Origin: Streptomyces sp. SCUT-3 | Lineage (GTDB): Bacteria; Actinomycetota; Actinomycetes; Streptomycetales; Streptomycetaceae | DNA: 64,000 nucleotides | Assembly (NCBI RefSeq): GCF_014083985.1 | Contig: NZ_CP046907.1 | Span: forward strand, 1,654,001-1,718,000 | Reading direction: 5' to 3' | In this document: in pieces, positions 37,501-44,931 of the stretch | How the letters are laid out: each line of letters opens with the position of its first letter | Position numbering within the stretch: the stretch's first letter is position 1 | The notes under the pieces: generated by a model | The model's input: the letters and a program-made list of their open reading frames with translations, nothing else | Told to the model about the DNA's origin: nothing | Databases searched by the model: none | Program-made: the position numbers and the translations under genes

Positions 37501-38020
37501 GGCCCCGCACCCCGACGCCCCGCAGGGGCCCGGAACCGCCGGGCAGGCGCAGGAGCCCCGGCTCCCCCGGGAGCAGCAGGCGCCGCAGGCCCCGCTGCCC
37601 CCGCGGCGTCCGGTGGCACCCGCCTCCCCGCACCACGAACCCCCCGCGTCCCGCACGGCCGGCCCCGACCTGGGCGGTCAGGCCGGTCCGGACGGCCGGG
37701 GCCGGGCGGAGGCCGCCGACCCCTCCGCCCCCCACTGGCGGTCCTCGCCGAACGACGAGGGCTGGCGGCGGGCCGAGCAGATCCGCAAGCCGCAGGCCGG
37801 CGGCATCACCCCGTCGGGCCTGCCCCGGCGGGTCCCCAAGGCCAACCTGGTCCCGGGTACCGCACAGCAGACCCCGCCCGTCGAGGGCCCGCAGGTCTCC
37901 CGCGCTCCGGACGACGTCCGGGGCAGGCTGACCAACCTGCGCCGCGGCATCCAGCAGGGCCGTCAGGCCGGCGGCAACGCCGGCGGCGGTTTCGGCACCT
38001 CTCACCAGCAGGAGCGTTAG
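34517..38020 (+). CDS. cvnA: Conservon 1 sensor kinase (CvnA-type, NIT-HAMP-HATPase)
   Basis: 1167 aa from GTG 34517 (MQGRFKKDGGAAGDPEPRGG). Order: disordered N-terminus; TM1 about 88-107 (LLSLLALPVVAATSLGVL); extracellular helical nitrate/nitrite-sensing-like domain about 110-390; TM2 about 392-415 (GAVVVLVLGVALVGSFVMA); HAMP-like linker to about 490; helical segment FKLDHLATRMRRNGENLLVL; HATPase with ELLENATSFSSPQTKVRV (about 608), DTGIGLSPEDL and GLFVVGRLSRRHGI; a 450-residue Pro/Gly-rich linker with PAPQPPAPQPPAPQP; and a conserved tail GLPRRVPKANLVPGTAQQ. It should sense an external cue and act on the GTPase module downstream. AGAGG lies 11 bases before the start. The stop TAG abuts the next gene. 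Confidence 0.9.
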   Translation: MQGRFKKDGGAAGDPEPRGGAGRGPVPPHAPTAETRGATPSAGPRKGPGSSGPEPKGPVVPDEEAPPAREGGRHASRIRMRNWSISTRLLSLLALPVVAATSLGVLRIQQSLQNVDQLEHMTTLTEMTRQATLLADALQEERDKSADPLTAGNRKDDDVVATREATDAAISSFTSASKDLENDNDLPGIRSTATQIINQLNTINQLRNDAYTNEDYLSQTVSSYNQLIELLLALSQDMAQATSNTEMIGATRALASFSNAKEYESMQRALISAALARKGGPELSEADAFFGNTTAQAEEAALARFAQIYGNEASLKLTRAIDGDIPEVREADEFRERVLKKPSTLKTGGLSSRDWYDKSSTKIDEMSKIQSQLLNDMEQQARQLRTEAQRDALLNGAVVVLVLGVALVGSFVMARSMIRSLRRLQDTAQEVSQKRLPELVKQLSEADPQDVDTSIEPIGIDSTDEIGRVAHAFEEVHREAVRLAAEQALLRGNVNAMFTNLSRRSQGLIQRQLTLISELESREADPDQLSNLFKLDHLATRMRRNGENLLVLAGEEPGRRWTRPVPLVDVLRAAASEVEQYERIELTSVPATEVAGRVVNDLVHLLAELLENATSFSSPQTKVRVTGHALPDGRVLIEIHDTGIGLSPEDLADINERLANPPTVDVSVSRRMGLFVVGRLSRRHGIRIQLRPSDSGGTTALVMLPVDVTQNGKAVPGNRGRNGQPGGGQGQVPPAGLGPQPGQVAAGRQRPALPGADGPGPAGRGPAGRGGPGAGGRPGAPQRPGGRGTGHAPGRNPGAPGDAVARPAQPSAGPQGPRHAQQPSPGAPGAPGHGDRHPSPSGAPGGRTGRGEPPLPPRRVPSERPGADSPRSEPVRGEWPREHQDAGSTQAFARPDLFSPGGQGGRGPAARPQYPVEETGGGLVRRPQPPAPQPPAPQPPAPQPVRPEQQPVRPEQQLPPSSSPMALPPAPSRGDERTPIFEAIESDWFHQSQGGAPHPDAPQGPGTAGQAQEPRLPREQQAPQAPLPPRRPVAPASPHHEPPASRTAGPDLGGQAGPDGRGRAEAADPSAPHWRSSPNDEGWRRAEQIRKPQAGGITPSGLPRRVPKANLVPGTAQQTPPVEGPQVSRAPDDVRGRLTNLRRGIQQGRQAGGNAGGGFGTSHQQER

Positions 38021-38443
38021 TTGAGTCCCATGAGCCAGGCGGCACAGAATCTGAACTGGCTGATCACCAATTTCGTGGACAACACCCCCGGGGTGTCCCA
38101 CACCGTGGTGGTCTCCGCCGACGGACTACTGCTGGCCATGTCCGAAGGCTTCCCCCGTGACCGCGCCGACCAGCTGGCCGCGGTGGCCTCCGGCCTGACC
38201 TCGCTCACCGCCGGAGCCTCCCGCATCTTCGAGGGCGGCAGCGTCACCCAGACCGTCGTCGAGATGGAACGGGGCTTCCTGTTCATCATGTCGGTCTCCG
38301 ACGGCTCCTCGCTGGCCGTCCTGGCCCACCCGGAGTGCGACATCGGCCTCGTCGGCTACGAGATGGCCCTGCTCGTCGACCGGGCGGGCACCGTCCTCAC
38401 CCCCGACCTGCGCGCCGAACTCCAGGGAAGCCTGCTGGGCTGA
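38021..38443 (+). CDS. cvnB: Conservon 1 roadblock/LC7 domain protein (CvnB-type)
   Basis: 140 aa if started at TTG 38021, which directly follows the kinase TAG and has GGAG six bases upstream; an ATG at 38030 is the alternative. The protein is a single roadblock/LC7 domain (NLNWLITNFVDNTPGVSHTV, VVSADGLLLAMSEGFPRDRA, RGFLFIMSVSDGSSLAVLA). In MglB-like systems such proteins act on a small GTPase; here the partner is the GTPase at 38912-39541. From 38030 to 38436 the DNA is identical to the copy at 43077-43483. Confidence 0.93.
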   Translation: MSPMSQAAQNLNWLITNFVDNTPGVSHTVVVSADGLLLAMSEGFPRDRADQLAAVASGLTSLTAGASRIFEGGSVTQTVVEMERGFLFIMSVSDGSSLAVLAHPECDIGLVGYEMALLVDRAGTVLTPDLRAELQGSLLG

Positions 38444-38517
38444 CCGAACCCGAGCACGATCCGCACCGCCCGGTACGCACAGCCCGACCGCCGCCGAGAG
38501 CTCCGCACGGAGGACCC

Positions 38518-38931
38518 ATGACACCGCCACCCGCCTCGCCGGGCCCGTACGGCGCTTCCCACCACGCGTCGTACGGGGGAGACGGCGACCAGCAGCCGCT
38601 GGTGCGCCCCTACGCCATGACCGGCGGCCGTACCCGGCCGCGGTACCAGCTCGCCATCGAGGCACTGGTCAGCACCACCGCGGATCCGTCCCGGACGACC
38701 GGCCTGCTGCCGGAGCACCAGCGGATCTGCCACCTGTGCATGGAGATCAAGTCGGTGGCGGAGATCTCCGCGCTGCTCTCCATTCCCCTCGGCGTCGCCC
38801 GGATCCTCGTCGCCGACCTGGCCGAGGCCGGCATGGTCGCCATCCACCAGCCCGGTGGCGACGAGTCCACCGGCGGCCAGCCCGACGTGACACTGCTCGA
38901 GAGGGTGCTCAGTGGACTTCGCAAGCTCTAG
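38518..38931 (+). CDS. cvnC: Conservon 1 DUF742 protein (CvnC-type)
   Basis: 137 aa from ATG 38518 with GGAGG four bases upstream. DUF742 core: QQPLVRPYAMTGGRTRPRYQ, EALVSTTADPSRT, LPEHQRICHLCMEIKSVAEI and SALLSIPLGVARILVADLAE, a winged-helix-like fold. The C-terminus LERVLSGLRKL overlaps the GTPase start by 20 bp, implying coupled translation. The N-terminal 28 residues (PPPASPGPYGASHHASYGG) are disordered and differ from those of the paralogue at 43604-44212, while the rest is nearly identical. Confidence 0.93.
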   Translation: MTPPPASPGPYGASHHASYGGDGDQQPLVRPYAMTGGRTRPRYQLAIEALVSTTADPSRTTGLLPEHQRICHLCMEIKSVAEISALLSIPLGVARILVADLAEAGMVAIHQPGGDESTGGQPDVTLLERVLSGLRKL

Positions 38932-39541
38932 ACCGCACCCGCAGACGGCGGACGGTCGGGGAGAGTACGCCGGGAGCGCCGCTCCGGCCGGCCGCTCCAC
39001 CACGTCGGCGAAGATCGTCGTGGCCGGTGGTTTCGGTGTCGGCAAGACCACCTTCGTGGGAGCCGTCTCCGAGATCAACCCGCTGCGCACCGAGGCCGTC
39101 ATGACCTCCGCCTCCGCCGGCATCGACGACCTCACCCACGCCCCGGACAAGACGACCACCACGGTCGCCATGGACTTCGGCCGCATCACCCTCGACGAGG
39201 ACCTCATCCTCTACCTGTTCGGCACCCCCGGACAGGACCGCTTCTGGTTCATGTGGGACGACCTCGTCCGCGGCGCCATCGGCGCCGTCGTCCTCGTCGA
39301 CACCCGCCGGCTCGCCGACTGCTTCCCCGCCGTCGACTACTTCGAGAACTCCGGCCTCCCCTTCGTCATCGCCCTCAACGGCTTCGACGGACACCAGCCC
39401 TACACCCCCGAAGAAGTCCGCGACGCCCTCCAGATCGGCCCCGAAGCACCCATCATCACCACCGACGCCCGCCACCGCGCCGACGCCAAGAGCGCCCTGA
39501 TCACCCTCGTCGAACACGCACTGCTGGCACGGCTGAAGTAG
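38912..39541 (+). CDS. cvnD: Conservon 1 Ras-like GTPase (CvnD-type)
   Basis: 209 aa, GTG start at 38912. P-loop KIVVAGGFGVGKTTFVGAVS (about 34-53), switch II LFGTPGQDRFWFMWDDLVRG (about 104-123; Gln follows the Gly as in Ras-type G3), ALNGFDGHQPYTPEEV carries a diverged G4 (NGFD). The family (MglA-like, ATP/GTP-binding) cycles nucleotide under control of the roadblock protein. Residues from the P-loop onward are almost identical to the GTPase at 44193-44828; the N-terminal 30 residues differ. Ends at the terminator 39572-39608. Confidence 0.94.
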   Translation: MDFASSRPHPQTADGRGEYAGSAAPAGRSTTSAKIVVAGGFGVGKTTFVGAVSEINPLRTEAVMTSASAGIDDLTHAPDKTTTTVAMDFGRITLDEDLILYLFGTPGQDRFWFMWDDLVRGAIGAVVLVDTRRLADCFPAVDYFENSGLPFVIALNGFDGHQPYTPEEVRDALQIGPEAPIITTDARHRADAKSALITLVEHALLARLK

Positions 39542-39571
39542 GGACCGGGCGAGGGAACCTGTCGGCCCCGC

Positions 39572-39608
39572 GAGGACCGGCCGCTGTCTTTGGACACGGC
39601 CGGTCCTC
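39572..39608 (+). terminator. Conservon 1 terminator
   Basis: 12-bp outer stem (39572-39583 with 39597-39608), one bulged C, 4-bp inner stem and tttg loop, 30 bp after the GTPase stop. Confidence 0.75.
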
Positions 39609-39863
39609 GTGTTCATAACATTTCGACAGAGAATCGCGCCGCAGTGGACACTGCGCGCGCCCGTTCGGCTCCACAGAGCGCAACTTACGAACCCGTAATG
39701 GGGATTCATCGACACGATTGGGCGTTTTGTCTCCCGCTGAGCGGGTGCTCAGCGGGATTCACCCGGTGTTTGGACAGCGTCCGTCCGACGTGCTGCAATC
39801 GCTGAACCCCTGAGTAGCACGGCACGTCGACTGCCGGGTTCCCGCCGAGAGGTTGTTGGTCGA
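39609..39863 (+). promoter_or_regulatory. Control region of conservon 2
   Basis: About 255 bp of reduced GC. It contains the perfect dyad cccgctgag-cgggtg-ctcagcggg (39733-39756) and gtgctgcaat (39790-39799) shared with conservon 1. TTGGAC, an 18-bp spacer and TGCAAT could be -35 and -10 hexamers. No gene seen. Confidence 0.45.
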
Positions 39864-42800
39864 GTGAGGCGTACGCAGACGGGTCCGGCGCAGCGGCGCG
39901 ACGCGACCCAGGACACCGCAAACGCGGAGTCGGGGCCGCGAGGCAACTTCACCCCGCCCAGCCGCAGAACGCCGCCCGCGACGGCGTCCCCCGCCGCGGC
40001 ACCCGTAACCCCCTCCGAGGAGGCCGTCTCCTCCGGGAGCAGGTTCGCGCTGCGCAACTGGCGTGTGCCCACCCGGCTGATGGCCATTCTCGTCATCCCC
40101 GTGCTGACCGGCCTGGTCTTCGCCGGCCTGCGGATCAACAGCTCCGTGGAGAGCGCGCAGGCGGCCGACGAGGCCGCGCGGGTCGCCATCCTCACCCGCG
40201 ACGCCACCGTGCTGTCCGACGCCCTGCAGAACGAGCGCGACATATCGGCCTACCCGCTCACCCGCGGCGACACCGGCAACGAGCAGATAGCCGCCGCCCG
40301 CAAGGAGACCGACGAGGCGCTGGCCGTGTTCCGCGCCTCCGCGGACGACATCGAGAACAACGCCCGCGTCACCAAGCGCGTCAGGGCGGCAGAGACGGCC
40401 CTCGCCGACCTCGAGGCGCTGCGCAGGGCCGCCTACAAGCCGCAGCTCTCCCCCAACGCCACGCAGCAGGCGTACTCCGAGATGTTCCGCCCGCTGATGA
40501 TGTTCGCCAACGAACTGAACTTCGGCGAGTCCGACATCAACAGCCGCGGCCGCGGCCTCTACACCATCTCGCTCACCAAGGCCTCGGTCTCCACCACCCG
40601 CGCCCTGGTCTCCACCGCCTTCGGCCGCGGGTACCTGCTGTCGGTCGACCCGAGCTCCATCCTGACCGCCGCCAAGACCAAGGAGACGGCCGAGGGCGAG
40701 TTCCGCGCCGCCGCCTCCGACGAGGACCTGGCGCTGTACGACCAGACGGTCTCCGCCAAGGACGGCGCCGCGGCCAAGGAGTACATGGGCCGCGTCATCG
40801 CGACCCCGCCGGGCACCTCCCTGAACAAGGCCGGGCTGAGCTACCGGACCTGGTACCGGCTGGCCTCGGCCGAGATGGACCAGATCGCCGAGGTCGAGTT
40901 CGCCGTCACCGAGGACATCCTCCGGCAGGCCGAGGAGATCCGCTCCGAGGCCCAGCGGGACGCGATCGTCAACGCGGTGGCCGTGCTGCTGGCCCTGGCG
41001 CTCGCCGGCGTCCTCACCGGCCTGGTGGCCCGGTCGATGGTCCAGGGCATGCGCACCCTGCGCACCTCCGCCATGGACATCGCCGAGACCCGCCTGCCCG
41101 AACTGGTCTCCAGCCTGTCCAGGACCGACCCCGGGCAGGTCGACACGACCGTCGGGCCGATCCCCCTCTTCGGCAGGGACGAGATCGGCGAGGTGGCCCG
41201 CGCCTTCGACCAGGTGCACCGCGAGGCGGTCCGCCTGGCCTCCGAGCAGGCGCTGCTGCGGGGCAACGTCAACGCGATCTTCACCAACCTCTCGCGCCGC
41301 AACCAGGGCCTGATCCAGCGCCAGCTGACGCTGATCACCGACCTGGAGAACAACGAGGCCGACCCGGACCAGCTGGAGAACCTGTTCAAGCTGGACCACC
41401 TGGCCACCCGCATGCGCCGCAACGGCGAGAACCTGCTGGTCCTCGCGGGCGAGGAACCCGGACGCCGCTGGACCCAGCCGGTCCCGCTGGTCGACGTGCT
41501 CCGCGCCGCCGCCTCCGAGGTGGAGTCCTACGAGCGCATCGAGCTGTTCGGGATCCCCGAGACCGAGATCCACGGCACCGCCGTGAACGACCTCGTCCAC
41601 CTGCTGGCCGAGCTGCTGGAGAACGCCACCACGTTCTCCTCCCCGCAGACCAAGGTCCGCGTCACCGCCACCCGGCTGCCCGACGGCCGCGTGATGGTCG
41701 AGATCCACGACAAGGGAATCGGCCTGACCGCCGAGGACTTCGCGGACATCAACCACAAGCTGGCCAACCCGCCGACCGTGGACGTGGCGATCGCCAAGCG
41801 CATGGGCCTGTTCGTGGTCGGACGGCTCTCCGCCCGGCACGGCATCCGCGTCCAGCTGCGCCCCTCCGGCGAGCAGGCCGGCACCACCTCGCTGGTCATG
41901 CTCCCCGAGCCGATCACCCACGGCGGCGGCGCCGCCGAGCCCGAGGAGACCGACTTCCAGGTCTCCCGGATCGTCCCCGACAAGCCGGTGGCCCGGCACG
42001 ATGCGGGCATGCGCACCGCCGCCGAACTGGGCTTCGACGACGGCCGCTACGAGCGTCCCGACACCCCGGCCCTCGACCCCGTGGGCCGCTCCGCGCTCCG
42101 CGAGGAGCGGCGGGCCGCGCTCGGCGCCGGCCCCTCGGACCGGCCCGCGGAGCAGCAGTTCCACGACGGGGGCCCCAAGGCCGCGCAGGGCGGCGGCCAG
42201 GACTACGGCCCGCAGCCGCCGTACCTGGACGACGCGTACACGGGCGAGGAGCCCTACACCGAGCAGCCCTACACCGAGCAGGGCTACGACGGCCAGGACT
42301 ACGCCGGGCAGGACTACCAGCGGCAGGACTACCGGGAAGCGGAATACCCCTCCACCGGGTACGGGGAGGACTCCCAGGCCGAACACCCTTATGCTGGTAA
42401 CCAGTTCGAGGCCACGGGGTACGACGGGGCCGCTTACGGCGACGACCGTTACGACCAGCAGCAGTACGGCCGGGACTACGGTTACGCCGGCGGACGGCCC
42501 GACGGGTACCCCGACTCCCCGGAGTACGCCGGCCCGACGGGTGCGGACTCCTACGCTCCGGAAGCGGAATCCGCCCCCGCCCCCTCCTACGGGGTGCAGG
42601 ACGGCGTAAGCTTCGACGGGCCCGGGCCCTCGCCGGACAACTCCCGTTCGTTCGACGACGCGGGCCTCCCGCGCCGTGAACGGCAGTGGGGGCGGTCCGA
42701 GGAGGGGAACGGCCCGGACGGCGGCGCGGCCGAGGACTTCCCCGCCGCCGCGGATCGGCAGAGGCAGAGCGGTGAGGGTGGTGACGAGTGGCTCTCCACC

Positions 42801-43067
42801 AATGACGAGCACTGGCAGCGGGCTTCCCAGGTCCGAGAGCCGCAGGCGGGCGGGGTCACCCCCTCCGGCCTGCCCCGGCGGGTCCCCAAGGCCAACCTGG
42901 TCCCGGGTACCGCACAGCAGACCCAGCAGGGAGGCCCCCAGGTCTCCCGCGCCCCCGAGGAGGTCCGCGGCCGGCTGAGCAACCTGCGCCGCGGTGTCCA
43001 GCAGGGGCGCAATGCAGGAACTGACACCAACGGACAGGGCTTCGGCCCCAACCACCAGGAGCGTTAG
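39864..43067 (+). CDS. cvnA: Conservon 2 sensor kinase (CvnA-type)
   Basis: 1067 aa, GTG start at 39864 with GAGAGG 11 bases upstream, as in conservon 1. Layout: disordered N-terminus to about 65; TM1 about 72-90 (MAILVIPVLTGLVFAGL); helical sensor domain to about 365 unlike that of conservon 1; TM2 about 368-390 (VAVLLALALAGVLTGLVA); HAMP-like region; FKLDHLATRMRRNGENLLVL; HATPase with ELLENATTFSSPQTKVRV (about 583), DKGIGLTAEDF and GLFVVGRLSARHGI. The linker (about 780-960) is Tyr/Asp/Gln-rich (YTEQPYTEQGYDGQDY), very different from the Pro-rich linker of conservon 1, but the tail GLPRRVPKANLVPGTAQQ is the same. Confidence 0.9.
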   Translation: MRRTQTGPAQRRDATQDTANAESGPRGNFTPPSRRTPPATASPAAAPVTPSEEAVSSGSRFALRNWRVPTRLMAILVIPVLTGLVFAGLRINSSVESAQAADEAARVAILTRDATVLSDALQNERDISAYPLTRGDTGNEQIAAARKETDEALAVFRASADDIENNARVTKRVRAAETALADLEALRRAAYKPQLSPNATQQAYSEMFRPLMMFANELNFGESDINSRGRGLYTISLTKASVSTTRALVSTAFGRGYLLSVDPSSILTAAKTKETAEGEFRAAASDEDLALYDQTVSAKDGAAAKEYMGRVIATPPGTSLNKAGLSYRTWYRLASAEMDQIAEVEFAVTEDILRQAEEIRSEAQRDAIVNAVAVLLALALAGVLTGLVARSMVQGMRTLRTSAMDIAETRLPELVSSLSRTDPGQVDTTVGPIPLFGRDEIGEVARAFDQVHREAVRLASEQALLRGNVNAIFTNLSRRNQGLIQRQLTLITDLENNEADPDQLENLFKLDHLATRMRRNGENLLVLAGEEPGRRWTQPVPLVDVLRAAASEVESYERIELFGIPETEIHGTAVNDLVHLLAELLENATTFSSPQTKVRVTATRLPDGRVMVEIHDKGIGLTAEDFADINHKLANPPTVDVAIAKRMGLFVVGRLSARHGIRVQLRPSGEQAGTTSLVMLPEPITHGGGAAEPEETDFQVSRIVPDKPVARHDAGMRTAAELGFDDGRYERPDTPALDPVGRSALREERRAALGAGPSDRPAEQQFHDGGPKAAQGGGQDYGPQPPYLDDAYTGEEPYTEQPYTEQGYDGQDYAGQDYQRQDYREAEYPSTGYGEDSQAEHPYAGNQFEATGYDGAAYGDDRYDQQQYGRDYGYAGGRPDGYPDSPEYAGPTGADSYAPEAESAPAPSYGVQDGVSFDGPGPSPDNSRSFDDAGLPRRERQWGRSEEGNGPDGGAAEDFPAAADRQRQSGEGGDEWLSTNDEHWQRASQVREPQAGGVTPSGLPRRVPKANLVPGTAQQTQQGGPQVSRAPEEVRGRLSNLRRGVQQGRNAGTDTNGQGFGPNHQER

Positions 43068-43490
43068 TTGAGCCCGATGAGCCAGGCGGCACAGAATCTG
43101 AACTGGCTGATCACCAATTTCGTGGACAACACCCCCGGGGTGTCCCACACCGTGGTGGTCTCCGCCGACGGACTACTGCTGGCCATGTCCGAAGGCTTCC
43201 CCCGTGACCGCGCCGACCAGCTGGCCGCGGTGGCCTCCGGCCTGACCTCGCTCACCGCCGGAGCCTCCCGCATCTTCGAGGGCGGCAGCGTCACCCAGAC
43301 CGTCGTCGAGATGGAACGGGGCTTCCTGTTCATCATGTCGGTCTCCGACGGCTCCTCGCTGGCCGTCCTGGCCCACCCGGAGTGCGACATCGGCCTCGTC
43401 GGCTACGAGATGGCCCTGCTCGTCGACCGGGCGGGCACCGTCCTCACCCCCGACCTGCGCGCCGAACTCCAGGGAAGCCTGCTCAACTAG
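43068..43490 (+). CDS. cvnB: Conservon 2 roadblock/LC7 domain protein (CvnB-type)
   Basis: 140 aa, TTG start at 43068 directly after the kinase TAG with GGAG six bases upstream; ATG 43077 is the alternative. It differs from the conservon 1 copy in the last residue only (Asn instead of Gly). The roadblock segments are the same, for example ASRIFEGGSVTQTVVEMERG. A GTPase regulator by family analogy. The 407-bp exact identity with the other copy, including third codon positions, points to recent gene conversion or duplication. Confidence 0.93.
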   Translation: MSPMSQAAQNLNWLITNFVDNTPGVSHTVVVSADGLLLAMSEGFPRDRADQLAAVASGLTSLTAGASRIFEGGSVTQTVVEMERGFLFIMSVSDGSSLAVLAHPECDIGLVGYEMALLVDRAGTVLTPDLRAELQGSLLN

Positions 43491-43603
43491 GCCGTCGGGC
43501 ATGCACGACGCGCCGCCGGACCGTAAGGTGCGGTGGCGCGTCGGGCGCTCCCCGAGTGCCCGACCGACCGGAAGCCGGCCCCAGACAAGCGTGAGGAGGA
43601 ACC

Positions 43604-44212
43604 GTGGCAACGCCCCCAGGCGGATACCCGTACGGCAGTCCCTACGGTGACGAAGGTGACCGGGACCCGTACCGGCAGGGCGCCCACCCGCAGCACGGGC
43701 AGGGCTCCGGGCCGCAGCAGTACGAGCACTTCGGCCTCCCCTCCTCGCCGTCCTCGCCGGCTTCCCCCCACACGGCGCCGCCCGCACCGTCCGCACCGCA
43801 CATACCCCCCGCGGCCCCCGGCCCGGCGGCACCGCCCGCCGCGCACCGAGGACCGGTCACGGGGTCGGACCAGCAGCCGCTGGTGCGCCCCTACGCCATG
43901 ACCGGCGGCCGTACCCGGCCGCGGTACCAGCTCGCCATCGAGGCACTGGTCAGCACCACCGCCGATCCGTCCCGGACGACCGGCCTGCTGCCGGAGCACC
44001 AGCGGATCTGCCACCTGTGCATGGAGATCAAATCGGTAGCCGAGATCTCCGCGCTGCTCTCCATTCCCCTCGGCGTCGCCCGGATCCTCGTCGCCGACCT
44101 GGCCGAGTCCGGCCTGGTCGCCATCCACCAGCCCGGTGGCGACGAGTCCGCCGGCGGTCAGCCTGATGTGACACTGCTCGAAAGGGTGCTCAGTGGACTT
44201 CGCAAGCTCTAG
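43604..44212 (+). CDS. cvnC: Conservon 2 DUF742 protein (CvnC-type)
   Basis: 202 aa, GTG start at 43604 with GAGGAGGAA upstream. The first about 90 residues are a disordered Pro/Ala/Gly/Tyr-rich region (GGYPYGSPYGDEGD, SPSSPASPHTAPPAPSAP) that is much longer than in conservon 1. The DUF742 core from SDQQPLVRPYAMTGG on is the same except for a few substitutions (Ser for Ala in ADLAESGLVAI). Overlaps the GTPase start by 20 bp. The variable N-terminus may give each conservon its own partner contacts (inference). Confidence 0.92.
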   Translation: MATPPGGYPYGSPYGDEGDRDPYRQGAHPQHGQGSGPQQYEHFGLPSSPSSPASPHTAPPAPSAPHIPPAAPGPAAPPAAHRGPVTGSDQQPLVRPYAMTGGRTRPRYQLAIEALVSTTADPSRTTGLLPEHQRICHLCMEIKSVAEISALLSIPLGVARILVADLAESGLVAIHQPGGDESAGGQPDVTLLERVLSGLRKL

Positions 44213-44828
44213 CCAGACTCCGGCCGGTTACGGGCAGGCCGGCAGCCCCGGGTACGACGGGAGTGCTGGTGCTGGGGCCCGCTCCACCACGTCGGCGAAG
44301 ATCGTCGTGGCCGGTGGTTTCGGTGTCGGCAAGACCACCTTCGTGGGAGCCGTCTCCGAGATCAACCCGCTGCGCACCGAGGCCGTCATGACCTCCGCCT
44401 CCGCCGGCATCGACGACCTCACCCACGCCCCGGACAAGACGACCACCACGGTCGCCATGGACTTCGGCCGCATCACCCTCGACGAGGACCTCATCCTCTA
44501 CCTGTTCGGCACCCCCGGACAGGACCGCTTCTGGTTCATGTGGGACGACCTCGTCCGCGGCGCCATCGGCGCCGTCGTCCTCGTCGACACCCGCCGCCTC
44601 GCCGACTGCTTCCCCGCCGTCGACTACTTCGAGAACTCCGGCCTCCCCTTCGTCATCGCCCTCAACGGCTTCGACGGACACCAGCCCTACACCCCCGAAG
44701 AAGTCCGCGACGCCCTCCAGATCGGCCCCGAAGCACCCATCATCACCACCGACGCCCGCCACCGCGCCGACGCCAAGAGCGCACTGATCACCCTCGTCGA
44801 ACACGCGCTGATGGCGCGTCTGCGCTAG
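44193..44828 (+). CDS. cvnD: Conservon 2 Ras-like GTPase (CvnD-type)
   Basis: 211 aa, GTG start at 44193. Same P-loop GGFGVGKTTFV, switch II GTPGQDRFWFMWDD and NGFDGHQPYTPEE as conservon 1; only the first 30 residues (SSQTPAGYGQAGSPGYDGSA) and a few near the C-terminus (ALMARLR) differ. The downstream genes cannot tell the two GTPases apart by their cores, so specificity, if any, must lie in the N-terminus or in co-translation with the upstream kinase. Ends before a 17-bp terminator. Confidence 0.94.
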   Translation: MDFASSSQTPAGYGQAGSPGYDGSAGAGARSTTSAKIVVAGGFGVGKTTFVGAVSEINPLRTEAVMTSASAGIDDLTHAPDKTTTTVAMDFGRITLDEDLILYLFGTPGQDRFWFMWDDLVRGAIGAVVLVDTRRLADCFPAVDYFENSGLPFVIALNGFDGHQPYTPEEVRDALQIGPEAPIITTDARHRADAKSALITLVEHALMARLR

Positions 44829-44879
44829 CCGCCGTGCCCGGCGCGCGGCACGGTCCGCGTACGCCGGGGAGGAACACGG

Positions 44880-44917
44880 GGAAGGGGCCCCGCCGCTGCC
44901 GCGGCGGGGCCCCTTCC
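44880..44917. terminator. Bidirectional terminator after conservon 2
   Basis: Perfect 17-bp stem (44880-44896 with 44901-44917), loop tgcc, between the conservon 2 GTPase and the convergent secreted-protein gene. Confidence 0.88.
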
Positions 44918-44931
44918 GCTGCCGGGCCGGG

